Shown one piece after another: positions 27,840-35,077 of a stretch of 64,000 bases of DNA. Made by a program: the position numbers and the translations under genes. The notes beneath the pieces were generated by a model. It was given only the letters and a program-made list of their open reading frames with translations. It was not told where the DNA came from and ran no database searches. Numbering within the stretch: position 1 is the first letter of the stretch; each line of letters begins with the position of its first letter. Source of the DNA: Clostridium fallax (GTDB lineage Bacteria; Bacillota; Clostridia; Clostridiales; Clostridiaceae); the NCBI RefSeq assembly GCF_900129365.1, contig NZ_FQVM01000008.1, positions 35,870 to 99,869 of the forward strand, read 5' to 3'.

Positions 27840-29342
27840 TTAATTTAATTGAATTTGTTTTATTATATTAGGTAAAGCTTCTATTATATCTGTTGCACTT
27901 ACTGAAAATCTTTCTTTAGACAATACTTCTCCTGCATAGCCATGTACAAAAGCTGCTATACTAGTTGCTTTCAATAAATCACATTTTTGAGCAATGAAAG
28001 ATGCTATTATTCCTGTTAAGCAATCCCCCATACCTCCTGATGCCATTGAACTATTTCCTGTAGGATTTATATAGGTACTTTCACCATCTGTAATTACAGT
28101 ATTATAACCTTTAAGAAGTACAATTATCTTGAATTTTTTGGCAATTTCACTTGCAACAGATAATCTATTATTTCTTATATATTCTATAGTTCTTCCTGAA
28201 AGTTTACTCATCTCACCTAAATGAGGAGTTATTATTATTGGATACTTTCTATTCTGTATCAAATTTTCATTATCTTTTAATACATTTATTCCATCTGCAT
28301 CTATTATCACAGGAACTTTACTATTATCTAAAACAAGCTTTAAACAATTAAGTGTAGTTTTATTATTTCCCATGCCTGGGCCTATTACTATTACATCACT
28401 TTTTTCTACTAATTTTAAGAGTTCTTCTTTATTTTCATAAGATGATGTCATAGCTTCTTCTAATTTACCACATAAAATATTTTTTATAGACTCTTTAGTA
28501 CTTAAAGTAACAAGACCAGCCCCACTTTTAACTGCTGCTTCCGTTGATATATATGCTGCTCCAGTATATCCTTCATTACCTGCTATTATTAATACTTTAC
28601 CATAATCGCCTTTATAGCCATAAGTATCTCTTAGCGGGATTAATTTTTTAACATTTTTCGCTTCTGTTATATTTATTTTTTCATTATATCTATCTACTAT
28701 TTCCTTAGGAATGCCTATGTTTTCTACTATTATTTTTCCAGTGTATTTTAATGTTTCATAAGCTAAAAATCCCTTTTTGTATATTTGAAAAGTTATAGTT
28801 TTATTAGCTTTTATAGCATTACCCATAACTTTTCCATTGTTACCTTCCATCCCTGAAGGTATATCAACTGATAATATATAATTACTATTTTCATTTATAA
28901 CCGTTATCATATCTATGTAAAATGAATCTAAATCTCTATTAAGACCTGTTCCAAATAGGGAGTCTATTGTTATATCACTACGAATTAAGCAATCCCTAAG
29001 AGCCTGAAAATCTTCTAAATTATTTAGCTGATTTATTCTTACTCCTAACTTTTTTAAAATATCATAGTTTAATTTACAATCCTTAGATAGATTTTTTCCT
29101 CTTTGGCTTAAAAATACATCTACATTTTTACCTTCAATTTTTAAGTTTCTTGCAATAGCTAACCCATCTCCACCATTATTTCCATTTCCACATATAACCA
29201 CAAAATTTTTATTGTTTTTTAAATCAATATTATCTATAACTTTGTGTGCTGCGTTTTCCATTAAAACAATACTTGGAATTCCTATTGATTCTATAGCTAC
29301 TTTTTCCATTTTTCTCATAACATCTATAGTTCCTACTTTCAT
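27840..29342 (-). CDS. nnr: Bifunctional NAD(P)H-hydrate repair enzyme (epimerase + ADP-dependent dehydratase)
   Basis: A 500-residue fusion. The N-terminal YjeF_N domain (VVICGNGNNGGDGLAIARNL, SLFGTGLNRD, SVDIPSGMEGNNG; ~1-215) epimerises damaged NAD(P)H hydrate; the C-terminal carbohydrate-kinase-like domain (VLIIAGNEGYTGAAY, VIGPGMGNNKTT, ITPHLGEMSKL, NPTGNSSMASGGMGDCLTGIIA; ~230-495) dehydrates the S form using ADP. The start overlaps the acpS stop by one base (TAATG), so translation is coupled. Confidence 0.95.
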   Translation of the reverse strand: MKVGTIDVMRKMEKVAIESIGIPSIVLMENAAHKVIDNIDLKNNKNFVVICGNGNNGGDGLAIARNLKIEGKNVDVFLSQRGKNLSKDCKLNYDILKKLGVRINQLNNLEDFQALRDCLIRSDITIDSLFGTGLNRDLDSFYIDMITVINENSNYILSVDIPSGMEGNNGKVMGNAIKANKTITFQIYKKGFLAYETLKYTGKIIVENIGIPKEIVDRYNEKINITEAKNVKKLIPLRDTYGYKGDYGKVLIIAGNEGYTGAAYISTEAAVKSGAGLVTLSTKESIKNILCGKLEEAMTSSYENKEELLKLVEKSDVIVIGPGMGNNKTTLNCLKLVLDNSKVPVIIDADGINVLKDNENLIQNRKYPIIITPHLGEMSKLSGRTIEYIRNNRLSVASEIAKKFKIIVLLKGYNTVITDGESTYINPTGNSSMASGGMGDCLTGIIASFIAQKCDLLKATSIAAFVHGYAGEVLSKERFSVSATDIIEALPNIIKQIQLN

Positions 29343-29716
29343 TATCTCCCCTCCAATACTACATAGGCAATAGCGTCTTTTTTATTATGAGATATACTTA
29401 CATGTATATTTTTTACTTCTAGGCTTTTGGCAATCTCTAGTGCATTATTATAAAGATTCACCACAGGTTTTCCTAAATCATTTCTTAATACCTCTATATC
29501 CTTTAAAGAAAAGCCTCTTATACCTGTCCCTAAAGCTTTACTTACAGCTTCTTTAACTGCAAAATTTCCTGCTATAGTCTCTGATCTCATAGATTTTTTT
29601 AAAAAAAGTTTCTTTTCTTCTTCAGTAAATACCTTCTGCAAAAAACCTTTAGTATTTTCTATAGCATTTTCTATTCTATTAATTTCTATTATATCTGAGC
29701 CTATTCCTAATATCAT
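29342..29716 (-). CDS. acpS: Holo-[acyl-carrier-protein] synthase
   Basis: A 124-residue trimeric enzyme that moves 4'-phosphopantetheine from CoA to acyl carrier protein. It shows the family motifs GIGSDIIEINRIENAI (magnesium-binding Asp8), FAVKEAVSKALGTGIRGFSLKDIEV and HVSISHNKKDAIAYVVLE. First gene of the acpS-nnr-gerS-like-alr-mazEF run, an order conserved from Bacillus. Confidence 0.96.
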   Translation of the reverse strand: MILGIGSDIIEINRIENAIENTKGFLQKVFTEEEKKLFLKKSMRSETIAGNFAVKEAVSKALGTGIRGFSLKDIEVLRNDLGKPVVNLYNNALEIAKSLEVKNIHVSISHNKKDAIAYVVLEGR

Positions 29717-29856
29717 ATATACATTTAACTCCTATAATATTAAATCTATTTTAATTATATCAAAGGTTTTACTTATATATATATGTACTTTTTGTAAATA
29801 GTATCAACTATAAATTTTCTATTCACTAATAACTTTTAATTATTATACTAAAAAGC

Positions 29857-29903
29857 TTTTATATGTGCAGAAAGTAGTAAAACTACTTTCTGCACATATA
29901 AAA
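29857..29903 (-). terminator. Terminator after the DUF6514 gene (21-bp perfect stem)
   Basis: A perfect inverted repeat with 21-bp arms (29857-29877 and 29883-29903) and a TAAAA loop; the core is GTGCAGAAAGTAG. Lies 8 bases after the DUF6514 stop and is followed on the minus strand by GCTTTTTAG. The stem is unusually long for a terminator. Confidence 0.75.
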
Positions 29904-29910
29904 ATATCTA

Positions 29911-30231
29911 TCAAGACATACAGAAAACTTTATCAAAATCATTTACACATTTATCTACATCTTCTCCGATAATATCAATTAAATGAATTGGAGAAACTTC
30001 ATATCTATATAATTTTTCTAGCAATACTCTTACCTTATCTTCATTTGGTGAGATAATATTTACTGAATTTTTTTCAACGTTTATAGCAATATCATTTATG
30101 TAATCCGCTCTTTCTACCTCTATACCATATACTTCTTGTCCACCTTTTGAAGTTTTAATAAGATTATAAGAATAACTTAACTCTTTTCCTTCAATATTTA
30201 TTTTTTTTCTTAAACTATTTACAATTATCAC
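29911..30231 (-). CDS. DUF6514 family protein
   Basis: A 106-residue soluble protein of a clostridial family of unknown function (GQEVYGIEVERADY, VSPIHLIDIIGEDVD). No membrane segment or catalytic motif is visible. The start is a GTG at 30231 with AGGAGG eight bases upstream. It has its own terminator and stands alone. Confidence 0.72.
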   Translation of the reverse strand: MIIVNSLRKKINIEGKELSYSYNLIKTSKGGQEVYGIEVERADYINDIAINVEKNSVNIISPNEDKVRVLLEKLYRYEVSPIHLIDIIGEDVDKCVNDFDKVFCMS

Positions 30232-30639
30232 TTATTTTCCTCCTAGAAACTCTCATTAATTTAAAAATTGTTCCACATAATCGTTGATATTATACTAACA
30301 TGTTAGATATATTTTTTATGTCAAACTATGCATATCAAATTAAATTTTTATCCATAAAATATAGACAAAAATCTTGCTGTATTTGGTATAAATTCTATAA
30401 AATTTCGAGGGAATTGGTAGTAAATGTATATAGTTTATTTATCACTGTCGAATTTATTTATTTTGTGAACATAAGTTTTTAAATATTTTAACATAATAGT
30501 ATTTTTCTAAATATTTACAAGACATATTTTTCTCTATATTTTTTAAAAATTAAGCTTGAATTTTAATCCTTACAAATTCATTATTTTATAAAATTTTATA
30601 AAAATAATGGTAGGGATATATATCCTTACCATTATTTGT
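30232..30639. other. 408-bp intergenic region with one Spo0A-box match
   Basis: No credible gene: a 60-codon frame on the plus strand (30300-30482) has no ribosome binding site. It holds the DUF6514 promoter side, a TGTCGAA at 30446-30452 (Spo0A box core) and the terminator of the next gene at the right end. Confidence 0.4.
30602..30637 (-). terminator. Terminator after the DUF4129-like gene
   Basis: AAATAATGGTA / TACCATTATTT stem (30602-30612 and 30627-30637) extended by GGATA/TATCC, followed by TTTTATAAAATTT on the minus strand. Confidence 0.75.
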
Positions 30640-31878
30640 TTATAAATTCTTTTTTATATCATCTTTTACAATATTATAATTTTTTATAAAGATTTTTAAG
30701 TCTTCTTTTTCTAACTCTTTTTTAGAAAATTTAACTTCATTATATTTTTCTATTATATATAAAAACTCCTCACTTCTATCTATCTTAGTTAACATAACTT
30801 TATATATTTGAGTAGCTGTCATAGATTGATTAAAAATTTTTTTATTTAAAATTAATTTTTCTAATTTAGAAAACATCATTAATATTTTCTCTTTATCTGT
30901 TTTTTTATTATTTTTTAATAATATACTCCTTAATGATCTTTTACTTTTACTTTTGTTTATAATCCTTTCTCTTATTATTTCCTCTCCATTTTCAAATTTT
31001 ATATTTTTATCTCTATATAATTTAAATACGAGTTTTATTATTGCTATAACTATTAATAATATAAAAATAACAAATAGAATATTAACTGCTATATTTATCC
31101 AATAATTTTCTTCTCCAATATATTGCATTTTATTATAATTATTATTTACATCATTCTCAACTTTAACTATAATCTCACCTTTATTTTTTATAATATTAGG
31201 CATCTTATTATATATAAATTTAAAAACCTCTGAAATAATAAAGATAAATAAATCTAATACCTTATACATCTGCTTATATAAATAATTAAAAAAAATACTT
31301 AGTTTTTCAATAACCCATTGAGATGTCATAATAAAAAGAAAAATAGTTATTAAAATTGTATTACGATTGGTATTTTTCTTATCTAATTTAAATTGATATG
31401 TTCTAGATGTTCTTAAAAGAACTATAGATAGTATAAACTCTAAAACATATAATTTTTCTATTAATAATTTATTATCATAATTCACCAAAAAAATAACAGG
31501 AATAGCTATAACTAAAATTATTAATATAATATTTAAATTACTTAAATATTTTTCCCTACTTACAGCATGTTCTCTGTCTTTTAACATAATATTAGTTAAT
31601 ATAATACTGTATATAGAATAGATTACTTTGTCATTAAATCCATATACGATTACATTTAAAATAAAAAAAGTTATAAAATTTATAAGATAGATTAATTTTT
31701 GTGATATATTTTTATTATCTAAATAACAAAAAACTATTACGTTAAATAACATTATTAAATATAAGTAATATGATACTTGAAGTCCTTGTAGTCTTCCTAT
31801 AGAAAATAAAGTTAAAATAAATATAAGTGTTGATACTATCACCCCATAGATTAATCTAATAGAACTATACCCTCCCAT
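30640..31878 (-). CDS. Membrane protein, DUF4129-like, third gene of the MoxR-DUF58 operon
   Basis: A 412-residue protein with about six N-terminal membrane segments, a further one near residue 270, and a soluble C-terminal region (LRSILLKNNKKTDKEKILMMFSKLEKLILNKK...MTATQIYKVML) that looks like DUF4129. In Bacillus the equivalent third gene (yebA) encodes a transglutaminase-like protein of about twice this length. Here no Cys-His-Asp transglutaminase core is visible between the two parts, so it appears to be a reduced form. Function unknown. Confidence 0.6.
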   Translation of the reverse strand: MGGYSSIRLIYGVIVSTLIFILTLFSIGRLQGLQVSYYLYLIMLFNVIVFCYLDNKNISQKLIYLINFITFFILNVIVYGFNDKVIYSIYSIILTNIMLKDREHAVSREKYLSNLNIILIILVIAIPVIFLVNYDNKLLIEKLYVLEFILSIVLLRTSRTYQFKLDKKNTNRNTILITIFLFIMTSQWVIEKLSIFFNYLYKQMYKVLDLFIFIISEVFKFIYNKMPNIIKNKGEIIVKVENDVNNNYNKMQYIGEENYWINIAVNILFVIFILLIVIAIIKLVFKLYRDKNIKFENGEEIIRERIINKSKSKRSLRSILLKNNKKTDKEKILMMFSKLEKLILNKKIFNQSMTATQIYKVMLTKIDRSEEFLYIIEKYNEVKFSKKELEKEDLKIFIKNYNIVKDDIKKNL

Positions 31879-31881
31879 AAA

Positions 31882-32994
31882 CTACACCTCCCATTTAAGA
31901 TGTATCTTCTCTATACCTTGCAAAGTTAGTTCACCATTTTGAGATAGATCTATGAGCTTTATAACTATTCCTTTTTTATTTAAATTAATCATAGTTGAAG
32001 CTGTTACACTATCTATATATGAGGTAACAAAAATATATACTGTTTCTCTACTCATAGTTTTCTTCATTTTATTTATATACCTATCTATAGTTACGTTAGG
32101 ATTGTTAGCTATTCTACCACAAAACTCTAAAATAAAATTTAAGTTAGTGGTTAATTGACATTCAGATTTTACTGAATTGTAATAACTAATAATATCACTA
32201 TTTGTCCACACACCAACAGGAATACCCTCTTTTACAAGCATCTCACTTATACTTGCAACAAATTCTATTTCTTTATCTATATTTTCTTTTTTATTTCCTA
32301 TCAAATAATCCTTTTGAGTTTGTGTATTTATTATAAAAACTACACTTTTGTTTGATGTAAAATCATAGTTTTTAACCATTAATTTATTCATTCTAAGACT
32401 AGAGTTCCAATGAATATCTTTTAATCTATCATTTAAATTATATTCTCTGATTCCCTTAATATATAATTGATCTTCAAAAATCCATCTCTTTATTAAATTT
32501 TCTCCCATCAAGCTATTACTAGCCATATTAAATTTTTTTATTGAATTTAATTTTGGGTAAACCACTATTTCTAAAAAATTTTCTTTTTCCTTTTGTTGTG
32601 TGGTTAATCCAAATATGTCCCCAAATGATATATTTATATTTTGAATATAATAAACACCTCTATAATCACAACTAATTTTATACTTTCTTTTTATCCTCTC
32701 TTTTCCAAGTATATTTAAATATGAAGAATAATAGTTAAACTCACCTCTTTTTATTGTATCTATATCATCTACTTTATATATACCTTTAGGCATTTGTTCT
32801 TCTATTAAAAGAAATGGTATTGGTATTATTTTATTATTTTCTAAAGTCATTGTTATTTCAATATTTTCTCCAGGAAATATTTTATTTTTATTAACAACTC
32901 TTTTAATAATCAAAGAATTAAAAGCTTTTTCTGAATACTTTTCTCCTATAATTAAGCATAAAACCAAAGATACTATAACTACAATAAAAGTCAT
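31882..32994 (-). CDS. DUF58 domain protein
   Basis: A 370-residue protein with one N-terminal membrane segment, a beta-rich region (GENIEITMTLENNKIIPIPFLLIEEQMP) and the DUF58 core IKGIREYNLNDRLKDIHWNSSLRMNKLMVKNYD, here with a von Willebrand A-like fold after it (KSVVFIINTQTQ). DUF58 proteins are regularly encoded beside MoxR ATPases and may be their substrates. It lies 13 bases after moxR. Confidence 0.85.
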   Translation of the reverse strand: MTFIVVIVSLVLCLIIGEKYSEKAFNSLIIKRVVNKNKIFPGENIEITMTLENNKIIPIPFLLIEEQMPKGIYKVDDIDTIKRGEFNYYSSYLNILGKERIKRKYKISCDYRGVYYIQNINISFGDIFGLTTQQKEKENFLEIVVYPKLNSIKKFNMASNSLMGENLIKRWIFEDQLYIKGIREYNLNDRLKDIHWNSSLRMNKLMVKNYDFTSNKSVVFIINTQTQKDYLIGNKKENIDKEIEFVASISEMLVKEGIPVGVWTNSDIISYYNSVKSECQLTTNLNFILEFCGRIANNPNVTIDRYINKMKKTMSRETVYIFVTSYIDSVTASTMINLNKKGIVIKLIDLSQNGELTLQGIEKIHLKWEV

Positions 32995-33007
32995 ATCTTC
33001 ACCTCAT

Positions 33008-33964
33008 TTAATGAATTTCTTCTAGAGGAGTTTTTATTGAATTTAATATACCTTCTATAGCTCTTTCCTGAGAAGATTTGGTTCCATCACTAAAAACAGA
33101 TTTTAATAATATTCTATGAGATAAAATATCCTTAGCTATTTCTTTTACATCTTCTGGTATAGTATAATCTCTTCCTCTTATGGCAGCTAATGCTTGAGCT
33201 CCTTTCATTAAACTTAAAGTAGCTCTTGGTGATGCCCCTAAGGAAATCTCATCACTTTTTCTTGTTTCTCTAACTATATCTAATATATATGATTTAATAT
33301 GTTCACTTACATAAACTTTAGAATAATTAGCCTGTACAAATTTTATTTCATCTTTATTTATAACTGGTTCTAATTTTTCTAAAGGATCAGCATCAATAAA
33401 TCTATTTAATATCTCCTTTTCTTCTGAATACTCTGGGTATCCTAAAGAAATTCTCATAAAAAATCTATCTAATTGGGCCTCTGGTAAGGGAAATGTACCG
33501 AATTGTTCTACTGGATTCTCTGTTGCTATAACAAAAAAAGGTGTGTCTAATTTAATTGTTTTTCCTTCTATTGTGACTTGTCTTTCTTCCATACATTCTA
33601 ATAGTGCAGATTGAGTTCTTGGCGTTGCTCTATTTATTTCATCAGCTAATAATATATTGCTCATTATAGGTCCTTTTTTTAGCTTAAAATCTTCAAGCTT
33701 TTGATTATAAAAATATAATCCTGTTAAATCTGATGGAAGTAAATCTGGAGTAAACTGAACTCTTTTAAAATTGCAACTTAAAGTTTTTGATAAAGCCTTA
33801 GCTAATTTTGTTTTACCAAGCCCTGGATAATCATCTAATAATATATGTCCAGAGCAAATAAAAGAAACTATTATCTTCTCTATCTTATCTTCTTTCCCCA
33901 CTATTACTTTAGCTATATTTTCCTTAATTTTATTATTAAAATTAAAAAATTGATTTATATCCAT
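33008..33964 (-). CDS. MoxR-family AAA+ ATPase
   Basis: A 318-residue AAA+ ATPase: Walker A DDYPGLGKTKLAKAL (~residue 42), Walker B ILLADEINRATPRTQSALLECMEERQVT, sensor FFVIATENPVEQFGTFPLPEAQLDRF and arginine-rich C-terminal lid. MoxR proteins act as chaperone-like ATPases; the partner DUF58 and membrane protein follow on the same transcript. Confidence 0.93.
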   Translation of the reverse strand: MDINQFFNFNNKIKENIAKVIVGKEDKIEKIIVSFICSGHILLDDYPGLGKTKLAKALSKTLSCNFKRVQFTPDLLPSDLTGLYFYNQKLEDFKLKKGPIMSNILLADEINRATPRTQSALLECMEERQVTIEGKTIKLDTPFFVIATENPVEQFGTFPLPEAQLDRFFMRISLGYPEYSEEKEILNRFIDADPLEKLEPVINKDEIKFVQANYSKVYVSEHIKSYILDIVRETRKSDEISLGASPRATLSLMKGAQALAAIRGRDYTIPEDVKEIAKDILSHRILLKSVFSDGTKSSQERAIEGILNSIKTPLEEIH

Positions 33965-34074
33965 AAAATAATAGATAAGGTTTACAGCCTTATCATAACC
34001 CCCCTTTTTATTATTTTAAAAGTAATATATTTATACCAAAATTATACTATATAAAAATGTATTTATAAAACAAT

Positions 34075-34128
34075 TTATGGGAATTTAAAAGAAAGTCAGC
34101 TAGCTGACTTTCTTTTAAATTCCCATAA
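34075..34128. repeat. 54-bp perfect palindrome without spacer
   Basis: Two 27-bp arms meet directly at AGCT|AGCT (centre between 34101 and 34102). It lies 110 bases upstream of moxR and about 135 bases downstream of the neighbouring gene's own terminator, so no gene clearly needs it as a terminator. Confidence 0.85.
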
Positions 34129-34263
34129 TACCATAATTGAAAATTCCGCTTTTTCTTTTTTGTATACGTTCTCATAACCCTATGTTTAAATTATAACACA
34201 TTTGTTATAAACTTCAATACTTTTTAAAATATTTGAACTAAGTGGACTACTTTAACTTTCTTA

Positions 34264-34307
34264 ATAATAATGAGGCTTTTTAACTAATGAAAAAGCCTCA
34301 TTATTAT
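34264..34307 (-). terminator. Terminator after the COG2426 gene
   Basis: 18-bp perfect arms (34264-34281 and 34290-34307) around GAGGCTTTTT, followed by TATTAAGAAAG on the minus strand. Confidence 0.82.
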
Positions 34308-34332
34308 GATTTAAATTAAATTTCAACTAATT

Positions 34333-34800
34333 TTAAAATACAAACTTAGCTTGGAATAATCCCGGAACTATCATGCAAATTATAGTAATAAAAATAGCAG
34401 ATATTAAAGCTCCAATAGCTGCACATAAAAATGATTTTTTAAAATCTAATCCTAAAAACGCTGCTACAGCACATCCTGTCCAGACTCCTGTTGTAGGAAG
34501 CGGTATTGCTATAAATGTTATTAATCCTATCTCTTTATATTTCTCCAGATTACCCTTATTTTTACTTATCTTACCATCTATTAAATTTACTACTTTATCA
34601 AATCTTTCATACTTTTTTAAAAAGTTATAGATTTTATCAAACAATAACAGTATAAATGGCGCAGGAATTAAACTACCTAAATAACTAACTACGAATATTA
34701 AAAAAGGATTATATTGATATAAAAATCCTAAGGGAATAGCCCCTCTTTGTTCTACAACAGGTACTGCAGATAATAAAAAAACTGCTAGTAATTTATTCAT
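34333..34800 (-). CDS. Small multidrug-export-like membrane protein (COG2426)
   Basis: A 155-residue hydrophobic protein with about four membrane segments and the family motif VPVVEQRGAIPLGF near the N-terminus and IALPLPTTGVWTG-like IPLPTTGVWTGCAVA at ~100. The family is annotated as small multi-drug export proteins, with little direct evidence. Monocistronic. Confidence 0.82.
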   Translation of the reverse strand: MNKLLAVFLLSAVPVVEQRGAIPLGFLYQYNPFLIFVVSYLGSLIPAPFILLLFDKIYNFLKKYERFDKVVNLIDGKISKNKGNLEKYKEIGLITFIAIPLPTTGVWTGCAVAAFLGLDFKKSFLCAAIGALISAIFITIICMIVPGLFQAKFVF

Positions 34801-35077
34801 CTTAAACTCTCCTTAATCTTCTTTATCACCAATCGTACATAACTTAAATTATATTTTAACAACTTCAAAAATTCAATAAAATTTACTTAATTTTTACATA
34901 AACTGAATGTTAATGAATTTTTATACTTTAGCTATATTTACAAAGATTTATTTTTATGTATAATTATATATAACGAATAATTATTATTGTTTAATATTTT
35001 TTAAATAATATTTGAATTATATTTTAACAAATAGTTACGTATAAGTTTGTTAAACTTTTATTTATGGAGGGATTGCT

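Larger units (their letters stand above)
33965..34332. other. Intergenic region upstream of the MoxR operon
   Basis: Contains a 54-bp perfect palindrome (34075-34128), an inverted repeat TTATAAC-N6-GTTATAA (34191-34210) and the terminator of the next gene (34264-34307). No gene seen. Confidence 0.6.

Noticed and set aside
30300..30482. A 60-codon plus-strand frame in the gap before the DUF4129-like gene
   Set aside because: It has no ribosome binding site, a biased aromatic composition typical of AT-rich non-coding DNA, and no recognisable domain.
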